Below are positions 23,972 to 33,138 of a stretch of 64,000 nt of DNA, piece after piece. Made by a program: the position numbers and the translations under genes. The notes beneath the pieces are model-generated. The model saw nothing but the letters and a program-made list of their open reading frames with translations. It was not told the DNA's origin and did no database searches. This DNA is from Sulfuriferula sp. Lineage in GTDB: Bacteria > Pseudomonadota > Gammaproteobacteria > Burkholderiales > Sulfuriferulaceae. Within the stretch, counting starts at the first letter, position 1; every line of letters starts with the position of its first letter. The stretch is from positions 1-64,000 of the forward strand of contig JARLJL010000022.1 in NCBI GenBank assembly GCA_031291235.1, written 5' to 3'.

Positions 23972-24101
23972 ATTATGGGTGGAAATGATAAAGAGGTGCG
24001 CCATGTCAGCGACTACACCATTAGATTTAGGTTATACCAGGTCGTATCCGTTCGCCGACGGCGGATGCGGCTTTCCCGTGTCGGCATGCAAGGAAATCAT
24101 C

Positions 24102-24329
24102 ATGAACTACGATAAGGAACTGGATGCGCGCGGGTTGAATTGCCCGCTCCCCATACTGCGCACCAAGAAATCACTGAACGAACTGACGTCCGGTCAAGTG
24201 CTTAAAGTGAGCGCCACTGACCCTGGCGCAGTGAAAGACATACAAGCCTTTACCAAACAGACGGGCAATGAGCTGGTGTCGTCAGCCGCGTCCAACGGCG
24301 AATATATATTCATGATACGCAAGGGCTAA
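24102..24329 (+). CDS. TusA-family sulfur carrier protein
   Basis: A 75-residue protein with the TusA signature LDARGLNCPLPILRTKKSL. The cysteine of CPLP (Cys 14) carries persulfide sulfur. TusA-type proteins pass sulfur to tRNA thiolation enzymes or, with DsrE-type proteins, in dissimilatory sulfur oxidation. Start 24102 follows AAGGAA and gives the standard length. An in-frame ATG at 24003 with AGAGG upstream would add 33 residues and cannot be excluded. The downstream gene is DsrE-like, so this is probably a small sulfur-relay operon. Confidence 0.88.
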   Translation: MNYDKELDARGLNCPLPILRTKKSLNELTSGQVLKVSATDPGAVKDIQAFTKQTGNELVSSAASNGEYIFMIRKG

Positions 24330-24348
24330 TTATTTGGTTCGTCAGCTT

Positions 24349-24370
24349 GCCGGGCTTAACCAGGCCCGGC
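24349..24370 (+). other. Intergenic hairpin between tusA-like and dsrE2-like genes
   Basis: GCCGGGC / GCCCGGC form a perfect 7-bp stem with an 8-base loop in the 62-bp gap. There is no T-run. It may be a processing or partial-termination signal inside the operon. Confidence 0.45.
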
Positions 24371-24391
24371 ATTTACTCAAGGAGAACTATA

Positions 24392-24901
24392 ATGGATGAA
24401 AAGAAACTGGCGATCATTGCTACCAAGGGCACTCTGGATTGGGCCTATCCGCCCTTCATCCTCGCGTCTACAGCGGCGGCACTGAATTATCAGGTGGAGA
24501 TGTTTTTTACTTTTTACGGTTTGCAATTGCTGCGCAAGGATCTCAGCGTGCTTCAGGTCAGCCCGCTCGGTAATCCGGGCATGCCGATGAAGCTGCCCAT
24601 AGGCCCGAAATGGCTGCGCAACATGAATCTGAATATACCGAATGCCATTCAGGCTCTGGTGCCGGGTTATGAATCGCTGGCGACGCTGATGATGAAGAAA
24701 ACCATCACCAATAACGGGGTAGCTACCATAGCAGAGTTACGCGAATTGTGTCAGGAAGCCGAGGTGAAATTCATAGCATGCCAGATGACAGTGGAATTAT
24801 TCAACTTCGACCACGCCGACTTCATCGATGGGCTGGAGTATGCAGGTGCCGCCATGTTCTTTGAATTTGCCGGCGAGTCGGATATCTGTTTATACACGTA
24901 A
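24392..24901 (+). CDS. DsrE2-like (DsrE/F family) sulfur-transfer protein
   Basis: A 169-residue protein of the DsrE superfamily. It opens with KKLAIIATKGTLDWAYPPFILASTAAALNYQV-type strand-helix units, has a hydrophobic middle (MPMKLPIGPKWLRNM), and ends with ELRELC and FIACQMTVELF, placing cysteines at 120 and 130. The IACQM cysteine is typical of DsrE2-type proteins, which accept sulfur from TusA. GGAG precedes the ATG. With the upstream TusA it forms a probable persulfide relay controlled by the TetR-family repressor. No rhodanese or hdr genes are in the window. Confidence 0.85.
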   Translation: MDEKKLAIIATKGTLDWAYPPFILASTAAALNYQVEMFFTFYGLQLLRKDLSVLQVSPLGNPGMPMKLPIGPKWLRNMNLNIPNAIQALVPGYESLATLMMKKTITNNGVATIAELRELCQEAEVKFIACQMTVELFNFDHADFIDGLEYAGAAMFFEFAGESDICLYT

Positions 24902-24957
24902 TCAACGCCGCAGCGTCTTTCGATCATGCCACTTCGATTTACACAGGAGCAAACCAA

Positions 24958-25308
24958 ATGAATATCATGCTAGCTGATAAACCCGTTGAAATTCGTTTGA
25001 GCCAGGCAGCCGGTTCCGCCTTGGCTCAACGCACCACGCCGTTGGTGGCAGAAATGGAACTGCTGTTTTCCTGCCTGATTCGCAAAAGAGTACGTTTTTA
25101 CGAGCAGGGAGCGGAAACCGGCACGACTGCCGGCAAAGGCCTGGCTGTCAGCTTTCGTCCGATCATGACTCGCAGTTGCCGGATTTCCACACTGGACGGG
25201 CCGCCGCCATCGGAAGATTTCCCGATCAGAAATGTGCAGCCCTTTGTACCGCACTGGCTAAGCATCGATTTTCGCAATGGGCAATGGTTGGGTGAATTCG
25301 GCTATTGA
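24958..25308 (+). CDS. Hypothetical protein in the tusA-dsrE2 operon
   Basis: A 116-residue soluble protein with no recognised domain. It has a helical N-terminal half (LSQAAGSALAQRTTPLVAEMELLFSCLIRKRVRF) with one conserved-looking Cys, and a Pro-rich second half ending WLSIDFRNGQWLGEFGY. AGGAG lies upstream at normal spacing, and the gene is 56 bp after dsrE2-like on the same strand, so co-transcription is likely. A role in sulfur transfer is inferred from position only. Confidence 0.7.
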   Translation: MNIMLADKPVEIRLSQAAGSALAQRTTPLVAEMELLFSCLIRKRVRFYEQGAETGTTAGKGLAVSFRPIMTRSCRISTLDGPPPSEDFPIRNVQPFVPHWLSIDFRNGQWLGEFGY

Positions 25309-25411
25309 AACAGAGATAATAGGTATTGATGGATAGCTTATTCCATGGAGGTATCATTTCCCACTATTATTATTGAGCCGCGATATCGCCAAAGACATGG
25401 ATTCCGGAAAC

Positions 25412-25440
25412 AAAAACGGCACCTTGTGGGTGCCGTTTTT
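25412..25440 (-). terminator. Rho-independent terminator of tmRNA
   Basis: AAAAACGGCACC / GGTGCCGTTTTT with a five-base loop lies 9 bases beyond the 3' CCA of ssrA. It has the T-run on the minus strand and also reads as a terminator on the plus strand. Confidence 0.9.
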
Positions 25441-25448
25441 ATTCGATT

Positions 25449-25813
25449 TGGTGGAGGCGGCGGGAATCGAACCCGCGTCCGCAAGCACTCTACAGACAGT
25501 TCTACATACTTAGTCCGGTGTTTTGGCTTTAACCAGCTTCACGCCCACCGAACAGGCTGGAAACTAGCGAGTCACCTTGGTTTTAACCATGTCCAAAGTA
25601 ACCCTGAACACAGCGAGCATACTGAGATTACCCTACAGCTGATTGCTCAGCCCAACTCGTATGCAAGTTGGTGTAGGGTCCAGCCGACTTAAGCGGCTAG
25701 AGCGTAAGTTTCGTCGTTTGCAGTTAAACGATTTCGGGTTGTATTTACGAGGTAATCCGTCCTCGGTATGCCCTGCGCTGCTTTGCAACCCACGTCGAAG
25801 CCAGGTCGCCCCC
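25449..25813 (-). ncRNA. ssrA: tmRNA (transfer-messenger RNA)
   Basis: A one-piece tmRNA of about 365 nucleotides that rescues stalled ribosomes. The minus strand starts GGGGGCGACC and ends with the T-arm GGGTTCGATTCCC, then CGCCTCC-A-CCA. The two ends pair into a 7-bp acceptor with one G-U. The tag reading frame (25721 down to 25689) gives ANDETYALAA followed by TAA, resumed with GCA. That tag is typical of betaproteobacteria. The 3' CCA is encoded (25449-25451). A terminator follows immediately, and a -10 box lies about 50 bases before the 5' end. Confidence 0.97.
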
Positions 25814-25861
25814 AATGTGTAACTAAGAGTTGCTGAATCCGTAATAGTTCAGCATACGCCG

Positions 25862-25867
25862 ATTATA
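25862..25867 (-). promoter_or_regulatory. Extended -10 element of the ssrA promoter
   Basis: The minus strand reads TGTATAAT, a consensus extended -10, with only a poor -35. The transcript would carry a leader of about 45 bases including an inverted repeat TGCTGAA / TTCAGCA (25831-25854), which could help processing of the tmRNA 5' end. Confidence 0.6.
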
Positions 25868-25899
25868 CATGATTCAGCTGCTACACGGTCTACATGGGG

Positions 25900-26553
25900 T
25901 CAGTAGCCGAGGAAATCAAGTAGAGCGGTGGGGGTTTGTATGAATGCGTCGGCGTGCCAGCTGAGCGGGTCGTCCTGCGGGCCGATGTAGCCGTATTCCG
26001 CAATGACGGCGGGCATGCCGCAAGCGTGAGCGGCCTCGATGTCGCGTTCAGCATCGCCGATGTAGACGCAGGTGCTGGGTAGTACGCCGATTTCGCGGCA
26101 GGCGGTGAGGATGGGTTCGGGATGCGGTTTGGCATAAGCGCAACTGTCACCGCTGACGACGCTGGCGGCGCGGTCGAGCAGGCCTAGTCCATCCAGCAGC
26201 GGCGTGGTAAGGCGGGCCGGTTTGTTGGTGACGACGCCCCAGGGAATGCCGCGGGTTTCAAGCTCTTCGAGTAATTCCATCATGCCGGGGAAGAGCTGGC
26301 TGTACGGGTTGGCATTTTCTTCAAACAGGCTCAGGTATTCGCTGCGCAAATCGTCGAAAGCAGGGTGATCGGGGCTGATGCTGAAACCGACCTGAAGCAG
26401 GCCGACAGTGCCGTGCGATGCGTAGGGACGTATCAGATCGAATGGCATTTCCGGCAGGCCGTGCATCTGCCGCTGCTGGTTAAGCGCGTGGGCGAGATCG
26501 GGTGCGGTATCGACCAGGGTGCCGTCGAGATCGAATAAAACGGCATCAACCAT
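25900..26553 (-). CDS. gph: Phosphoglycolate phosphatase (HAD family)
   Basis: A 217-residue HAD hydrolase that removes 2-phosphoglycolate. It has motif [16 protein letters not shown] with the nucleophile Asp, a helical cap, motif II (VVTNKP), a motif III region ([12 protein letters not shown]) and motif IV ([12 protein letters not shown]). Length and the DTAPDL signature fit Gph; a related small-substrate phosphatase is the alternative. It overlaps the 3' end of ubiG by 8 bases, as is common in this lineage, implying co-transcription. Confidence 0.9.
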   Translation of the reverse strand: MVDAVLFDLDGTLVDTAPDLAHALNQQRQMHGLPEMPFDLIRPYASHGTVGLLQVGFSISPDHPAFDDLRSEYLSLFEENANPYSQLFPGMMELLEELETRGIPWGVVTNKPARLTTPLLDGLGLLDRAASVVSGDSCAYAKPHPEPILTACREIGVLPSTCVYIGDAERDIEAAHACGMPAVIAEYGYIGPQDDPLSWHADAFIQTPTALLDFLGY

Positions 26554-27244
26554 GGCGGCGACAGGCCAGGATGTAATTGACGTCAGTATCTGCTTCGAGT
26601 TTGTAGATCTTGCTGAGCGGGTTGTAGGTCATGCCGGTGATGTCGTTGATTTCCAGCCCGGCGTCGCGAGCGTAGCGCGAGAGTTCGGACGGCTTGATGA
26701 ATTTGGCGTAATCGTGAGTGCCGCGCGGCAACAGGCTGAGCAGGTATTCAGCGCCTACGATGGCAAAGAGGTAGGCTTTGGGGTTACGGTTAAGCGTAGA
26801 GAAGAATACCCAGCCGCCGGGTTTGACCAGCGTTGCGCAGGCGCGCACGACGGAGGCCGGATCGGGCACGTGTTCGAGCATTTCCATGCAGGTGACGACA
26901 TCGAAGCTGGCCGGTTGTTGCTCGGCCAGCGTTTCCACGGCGATGCACTGGTAATCGACGCTGGCGCCGGTTTCCAGCAGATGCAGTTTGGCGACCTTGA
27001 GCGATTTGTCTGCAAGATCGATGCCGGTGACGTGGGCCCCGCGATTGGCCATGGATTCGCTGAGTATGCCGCCGCCGCAGCCGACATCGAGCACGGTTTT
27101 ATCGGCTAGCTGGACATGCTGGTCGATGTAATCGAGGCGCAGCGGGTTGATCTCGTGCAGCGGTTTGAATTCGCTGTCTGGATCCCACCACTTGTGTGCC
27201 AGTGCGCTGAATTTGTCGAGTTCGAATTGGTCTGCATTACTCAT
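26546..27244 (-). CDS. ubiG: Ubiquinone biosynthesis O-methyltransferase UbiG
   Basis: A 232-residue SAM-dependent enzyme that carries out both O-methylations in ubiquinone synthesis. The sequence shows the typical UbiG start ([30 protein letters not shown]), motif [14 protein letters not shown], post [10 protein letters not shown], motif [18 protein letters not shown], and motif III ([15 protein letters not shown]). The C-terminal [24 protein letters not shown] is a UbiG hallmark. It is in an operon with gph. Confidence 0.96.
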   Translation of the reverse strand: MSNADQFELDKFSALAHKWWDPDSEFKPLHEINPLRLDYIDQHVQLADKTVLDVGCGGGILSESMANRGAHVTGIDLADKSLKVAKLHLLETGASVDYQCIAVETLAEQQPASFDVVTCMEMLEHVPDPASVVRACATLVKPGGWVFFSTLNRNPKAYLFAIVGAEYLLSLLPRGTHDYAKFIKPSELSRYARDAGLEINDITGMTYNPLSKIYKLEADTDVNYILACRRHG

Positions 27245-27259
27245 GATCGCAACCTTTCC

Positions 27260-28204
27260 TTAAACCTGTGCGCCGTCCGCGGATACGCCGGCTTTCGGCT
27301 TGGTGTCCTTGATGAAGTGCTCGCGCTTGACGCCGAACATGAGCAGCAGCGGCGAGGCGACCAGCACGGAAGAATAAATACCGAACATGATGCCGATGGT
27401 CAGCGCCAAAGCGAAGTTGTGCAGCGCTTCGCCGCCGAAGAACAGCATGGACAGCACCATCATCTGGGTCATGCCGTGGGTGATGACGGTACGGCTCATG
27501 GTGGTGGTGATGGCATTGTCGATGATTTCAGGAATGCCCGACTTGCGCATTTTGCGCAGGTTTTCACGGATCCGGTCGAATACCACGACCGATTCGTTGA
27601 CCGAGTAACCGAGCACGGCCAATATCCCGGCCAGCACGGTCAGGGTGAATTCCCACTGGAAGAAGGCGAAACAGCCGAGAATAATCACTACGTCGTGAAT
27701 GTTGGCGATAATGGCGGCAAGCGCAAATCGCCATTCGAAGCGCAGGGCGAGGTAGAGCAGAATGCCGCCGGCGACAACAACCAGCGCCAGTGCGCCGTTA
27801 TCGTAGAGCTCCTTGCCGACTTGTGGGCCGACGAAATCCACGCGTTTCAGCGTGACGCCGGCATCCTGTGCCTTGAGCGCAGCCATCACCGTGTCGCTGG
27901 TTTTGGCGCTAGTCGTATCCTTGTGCAGCGGCAGGCGTATGAGCACATCCTTCGACGTGCCGAAGGTTTGTACGCTGACTTCGGGCAGGCCGGTTTTGGT
28001 CAGGGTTGCGCGTATCAGGTCTATTTGCGCCGGCTGGTTGTAAGAGACTTCGATTACCGTACCGCCGGTAAAGTCGACACCCAGATTCAGGCCTTTATAG
28101 GCCAGCGCCCAGATTGCGAAAAGAAAAGTGACCAGCGAGATGGCAGTGGTGAGCTTGCCATAGCGCATGAACGGGATATCGTGTTTGATGCGGAAAAATT
28201 CCAT
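27260..28204 (-). CDS. secF: Protein translocase subunit SecF
   Basis: A 314-residue inner-membrane protein with six transmembrane segments. With SecD it uses the proton gradient to aid protein export through SecYEG. It shows the N-terminal helix, then the SecDF motif LGVDFTGGTVIEV, a periplasmic P1-like domain, and the conserved transmembrane block (GYSVNESVVVFDRIRENLRK). It lies 12 bp after secD and 15 bp before ubiG, so the units may be transcribed together. Confidence 0.97.
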   Translation of the reverse strand: MEFFRIKHDIPFMRYGKLTTAISLVTFLFAIWALAYKGLNLGVDFTGGTVIEVSYNQPAQIDLIRATLTKTGLPEVSVQTFGTSKDVLIRLPLHKDTTSAKTSDTVMAALKAQDAGVTLKRVDFVGPQVGKELYDNGALALVVVAGGILLYLALRFEWRFALAAIIANIHDVVIILGCFAFFQWEFTLTVLAGILAVLGYSVNESVVVFDRIRENLRKMRKSGIPEIIDNAITTTMSRTVITHGMTQMMVLSMLFFGGEALHNFALALTIGIMFGIYSSVLVASPLLLMFGVKREHFIKDTKPKAGVSADGAQV

Positions 28205-28216
28205 GATGAATTCCTG

Positions 28217-30031
28217 TTAAATGGACACTTTAGCCAGGCGCGCACGGCGGCCGTAGCTGAGGTTGACCAGTGCGCGCGAAACCGTCACTGCACTGAACAT
28301 CGAGGTAAGAATACCCAGACACAATACCACGGCAAAACCGCGAACCGGGCCGGAGCCCAGCCAGAACAAGGCGATACCGGCGATGAAGGTGGTGATGTTG
28401 GAGTCGAGGATAGTCCCCCAGGCGCGGTCGTAGCCGGCATGAATCGCCATTTGCGGTGAATTGCCGTTACGCAGTTCTTCGCGTATCCGTTCGTTGATAA
28501 GCACGTTGGCGTCGATCGCCATACCCAGCGTCAGCGCGATACCTGCGAGGCCGGGCAGGGTCAGTGTAGCCTGCATCATCGACAGCAGCGCGACCAGGAA
28601 CAGGCCGTTGGCGGTAAGCGCCAGCGTGGAGAAGATCCCGAAGATGCGATAGTAGAACATCATGAATATCGCAACGGCAACAAAGCCCCATACGTTGGAA
28701 TGGAAGCCCTTCTGGATATTGTCGGCACCCATGCTCGGGCCTACGGTGCGCTCTTCCACGATATCCATCGGTGCTGCCAGCGCGCCTGCACGCAGCAGCA
28801 GCGCTACGTCAGACGCTTCCTGAGCGGATTCCATACCGGTGATCTGCACGCGACCGCCGCCGATTTCCTCGCGGATGACTGGGGCGGTGATAACTTCAGT
28901 TTTGCCCTTTTCGATCAGCAGGATAGCCATGCGCTTGCCGACGTTTTCACGGGTCACGTCGCGGAAAATGCGGGCGCCGCGGGAATCGAGATTGATATGC
29001 ACGGCTGCCTGGCCGGATTGCTGGTCGAAGCCGGGAGAAGCGTCGGTAATATAGTCGCCGGTGAGCGAGACAGTTTTCTTGACCAGTATCGGCATGCCGC
29101 CGCGCTCGGTATACAGGTCGTCGTCAAACGGCACTTGTCCTTGCAGCGCTGCTGTGATGTCGTGCGTTTCGTCGACCAGCCGTACTTCCAGTGTGGCAGT
29201 GCGGCCGAGAATTTCCTTGGCCTTGGCCGTGTCCTGCACGCCGGGCAGCTGCACCACGACGCGATCTGCGCCCTGCTGCTGGATGATAGGCTCGGCTACG
29301 CCAAGTTCGTTGACGCGGTTACGCAGTGTAGTGATGTTTTGCAGGATGGCGTTGTCCTGCGTGCGTTTTTGTACCTCGACGCGCAAATTGGCGGTGAGCA
29401 TGAAGTCGCTGCCGGCATCGTTTTCGGTCACCACCAGATCACCGAAGTTCTTGTTGATGAACTGGTTGGCTTGTTCGCGTGTCGCTGCATCGCCGAAGTG
29501 GATGATGATGGTCTGATGGTCGCGGCTAATCGACGCATAATGGATTTTCTGATCGCGCAGCTGGCTGCGAATGTCGCCGGTATAGCGTTCGACAGCTTTA
29601 TCGAGCGCAGCCTGCATGTCGACTTGCAGCAGGAAGTGTACACCGCCGCGCAAATCCAGACCGAGGAACATAGGCTTGGCGCCGATGGCAGTCAGCCAGT
29701 CGGGGGAAGCCGGCAGCAGATTCAACGCGACGCTGTAACCGTCGCGGAAGCGGGCTTGCAGTACGTCCTTGGCTTTAAGCTGGATATCGGTATTGTCGAA
29801 TTTGATCTTGATGCTATTGCCGTCCACAAATGCGTTGTGGAAGGGAATGTGCGCAGCGTTGAGCTCGTCTTCTACCTGTTGCAGCAGGCCGGCGTCGGTC
29901 TTGATGGCGGCACGCGTGGAGGAAACCTGCACGGCCGGCACTTCGCCGTAAAAGTTGGGCAGGGTGTAGATAACGCTGATGAGCACTACAGCGGCGATAA
30001 GCAGATATTTCCAAAGCGGGAATCGATTCAT
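28217..30031 (-). CDS. secD: Protein translocase subunit SecD
   Basis: A 604-residue partner of SecF. It shows the N-terminal helix, the motif GLDLRGGVHFLLQVD, the large periplasmic domain (RVNELGVAEPIIQQQGADRVVVQLPGVQD-type P1 motif), and a C-terminal membrane half with the conserved GMAIDANVLINERIREELR. Order yajC-secD-secF is universal in proteobacteria. Length is as expected. Confidence 0.97.
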   Translation of the reverse strand: MNRFPLWKYLLIAAVVLISVIYTLPNFYGEVPAVQVSSTRAAIKTDAGLLQQVEDELNAAHIPFHNAFVDGNSIKIKFDNTDIQLKAKDVLQARFRDGYSVALNLLPASPDWLTAIGAKPMFLGLDLRGGVHFLLQVDMQAALDKAVERYTGDIRSQLRDQKIHYASISRDHQTIIIHFGDAATREQANQFINKNFGDLVVTENDAGSDFMLTANLRVEVQKRTQDNAILQNITTLRNRVNELGVAEPIIQQQGADRVVVQLPGVQDTAKAKEILGRTATLEVRLVDETHDITAALQGQVPFDDDLYTERGGMPILVKKTVSLTGDYITDASPGFDQQSGQAAVHINLDSRGARIFRDVTRENVGKRMAILLIEKGKTEVITAPVIREEIGGGRVQITGMESAQEASDVALLLRAGALAAPMDIVEERTVGPSMGADNIQKGFHSNVWGFVAVAIFMMFYYRIFGIFSTLALTANGLFLVALLSMMQATLTLPGLAGIALTLGMAIDANVLINERIREELRNGNSPQMAIHAGYDRAWGTILDSNITTFIAGIALFWLGSGPVRGFAVVLCLGILTSMFSAVTVSRALVNLSYGRRARLAKVSI

Positions 30032-30160
30032 TTCATTGCCTTCTTTTAACCGTCGTCGGCGGTTTTACAGGACGTTCGGGCCTGTGTCCGGTATTTGCTG
30101 TCGTTTCACCGGATAAACTGCCTGCAACAAATTGTCACGCAGTTTATCAGGCATGGTTGT

Positions 30161-30487
30161 TCAGATGGATTTGATGGTGCCTTTGGGCAGCATGGTTTGC
30201 ACGGTGCTCTTTTGCACATTGGTGACCACGCCGTCGGCAATTTCCAGACTGACGAACTGCTCGCCCACTTTGACCACTTTGCCGACCTGACCGCCGCTGG
30301 TAATGACTTCATCGCCTTTTTGCAGCGCATCTATCATTTTGCCCTGTTCCTTGGCGCGCTTCATTTGCGGGCGAATAATCATGAACCAGAACAGAAAGAA
30401 TATGACCACCAGCGGTAAGAAATTCTCGATCAGATCCATGGGGGATGCAGCGGCAGCTGTAGCAGCGTAGGCGTTACTGATAAACAT
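30161..30487 (-). CDS. yajC: Sec translocon accessory protein YajC
   Basis: A 108-residue single-span inner-membrane protein that binds the SecDF complex. It has a short Ala-rich periplasmic N-terminus, a transmembrane helix about residues 25-45 followed by the hallmark FMIIRPQMKRAKEQGKMI, and a small cytoplasmic beta domain (LQKGDEVITSGGQVGKVVKV). It lies between tgt and secD in the standard operon. Confidence 0.97.
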   Translation of the reverse strand: MFISNAYAATAAAASPMDLIENFLPLVVIFFLFWFMIIRPQMKRAKEQGKMIDALQKGDEVITSGGQVGKVVKVGEQFVSLEIADGVVTNVQKSTVQTMLPKGTIKSI

Positions 30488-30523
30488 GGGTTGCTCCGTG
30501 ATAAATGGAAAAATGGGATGATT

Positions 30524-31675
<1,152 letters not shown>

Positions 31676-31706
31676 TTACAGGTTGATTGTCGTTTAAGTC
31701 CGAAGT

Positions 31707-32735
31707 TCATTGCGCCCGTTCGATCAGCATGGCATCGCCGTAACTGAAAAATCGGTATTGATGCGCCACAGCGTGTGCGTAAGCCTCTCGCATCATGGAC
31801 ATGCCGCCAAACGCCGATACTAGCATGAGCAGTGTGGATTTAGGCAGGTGAAAGTTGGTGAGCAGGCGTTCTACCACCTTGAATTGATAGCCGGGCGTAA
31901 TGAAAATACAGGTTTCGCCTTCGCCTGCCTGCAATGTGCCGGACTGGGCGGCGGCTTCCAGCGCGCGCAAACTGGTGGTGCCGACGGCGACGATGCGGCC
32001 GCCGGTTTCCCGCGCGTGTGCAATGGCGTCTACCGTGGCTTGCGGAATGGTATAGCGCTCGCTGTGCATGACGTGATCGGCGATGTTATCCACGCGTACC
32101 GGCTGGAACGTGCCGGCGCCTACGTGCAATGTGACATGGGCGCGGATGACACCCATGGCGTCGAGTTGCGCCAGTACGGCTTCGTCGAAATGCAGGCCTG
32201 CCGTAGGCGCGGCCACTGCGCCGGGATGACGGGCGTAAACCGTCTGGTAGCGGGCGTCGTCGGCGCGATCGGCGGCGCGTTCGATGTACGGCGGCAAGGG
32301 CAGTGCACCGTGTTGTTCGAGCACTTCCAGCACGGTTTGCGGAACGTCGAATCGCACTCGGTATAAATCGTGTTCGCGCCCCAGCACGGTGAGCGGGATT
32401 TGCCCGGCAACGGTAATTTGCGCGCCGGTTTTGGGCGCGTGGCTGGCGCGGATGAAGGTCAGCGCCTCATGTTCGTTAATGACGCGTTCGATTAGCAGCT
32501 CCAACTGCCCGCCGCTGGATTTCTGTCCGTACAGTCTGGCCTTGATCACGCGGGTGTCGTTGAATATCAGTACGTCGCCTGCCCGCAGCAGGGACGGCAG
32601 ATCGGTGAACAGACGGTCGTTCAGTTGCTGGTTGTGCGGGTCGACATGCAGCATCCGGCTGGCGGTGCGTACCGCGGGCGGAAATTGTGCGATAAGGGTG
32701 TCGGGTAATTCGAAATCAAAGTCGTCAGTGCGCAT
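31707..32735 (-). CDS. queA: S-adenosylmethionine:tRNA ribosyltransferase-isomerase
   Basis: A 342-residue enzyme that turns preQ1 in tRNA into epoxyqueuosine using the ribosyl part of SAM. Motifs: [14 protein letters not shown] at the start, [25 protein letters not shown], the region [33 protein letters not shown], and the ending [19 protein letters not shown]. First gene of the queA-tgt-yajC-secDF series, divergent from tRNA-Leu. Confidence 0.97.
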   Translation of the reverse strand: MRTDDFDFELPDTLIAQFPPAVRTASRMLHVDPHNQQLNDRLFTDLPSLLRAGDVLIFNDTRVIKARLYGQKSSGGQLELLIERVINEHEALTFIRASHAPKTGAQITVAGQIPLTVLGREHDLYRVRFDVPQTVLEVLEQHGALPLPPYIERAADRADDARYQTVYARHPGAVAAPTAGLHFDEAVLAQLDAMGVIRAHVTLHVGAGTFQPVRVDNIADHVMHSERYTIPQATVDAIAHARETGGRIVAVGTTSLRALEAAAQSGTLQAGEGETCIFITPGYQFKVVERLLTNFHLPKSTLLMLVSAFGGMSMMREAYAHAVAHQYRFFSYGDAMLIERAQ

Positions 32736-32751
32736 AAATATTACGAAGGTG

Positions 32752-32780
32752 TTGCAAGTGAGTGGGGTTTTGTGGATAAT
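32752..32780 (+). promoter_or_regulatory. Sigma-70 promoter of tRNA-Leu
   Basis: TTGCAA and GATAAT are separated by exactly 17 bases, ending about 40 bases before the tRNA 5' end. Each box differs from consensus at one or two positions. Confidence 0.65.
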
Positions 32781-32820
32781 GCCGGACTTGCCAAGCGCAT
32801 CACATAGCGCTTTTCATCCA

Positions 32821-32907
32821 GCCGGGATGGCGGAATTGGTAGACGCAGCGGATTCAAAATCCGCCGCTGGAGACAGTGTGGGGGTTCGAGTCCCCCTCCC
32901 GGCACCA
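32821..32907 (+). tRNA. tRNA-Leu (anticodon CAA)
   Basis: An 87-nucleotide class II tRNA including encoded CCA. The acceptor stem is GCCGGGA / TCCCGGC. The anticodon arm is GCGGA-TTCAAAA-TCCGC with anticodon CAA, which reads UUG. A long variable arm (GCTGGAGACAGTG region) and the T-arm GGGGGTTCGAGTCCCCC are present. It stands alone with its own promoter and terminator, divergent from queA. Confidence 0.97.
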
Positions 32908-32941
32908 GGTACTATTACAATAAAGTTCGGCATCACATTCT

Positions 32942-32967
32942 AGCCTGCATTTATGCAGGCTTTTTTG
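32942..32967 (+). terminator. Rho-independent terminator of tRNA-Leu
   Basis: AGCCTGCA / TGCAGGCT with a TTTA loop is followed by six T residues, 34 bases after the tRNA. The stretch to 33138 has no further gene. Confidence 0.9.
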
Positions 32968-33138
32968 TGCGCGGTATTTATACGCAGCGCCGCTGGCGAA
33001 TTCGATACTCAATCCCACAAAATTTCTTTCGGTTTTCTGGATAATCCGTAATTATATCTCTTGGCGCATGCCTGTGGCGCATACGCATTGGAAATGCTTG
33101 CGCTGTTTTCCAGTTTGTCTTTAATCTGGGCAGCCTAT

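Noticed and set aside
25633..25815. Short minus-strand ORF over the tmRNA
   Set aside because: It is the tmRNA sequence read as protein; only the 10-residue tag frame is translated.
27116..28459. 447-codon plus-strand frame opposite ubiG, secF and secD
   Set aside because: It spans the boundaries of three supported minus-strand genes and shows no domain.
28700..30049. 449-codon plus-strand frame opposite secD
   Set aside because: It mirrors the secD codons; secD has strong family motifs and operon context.
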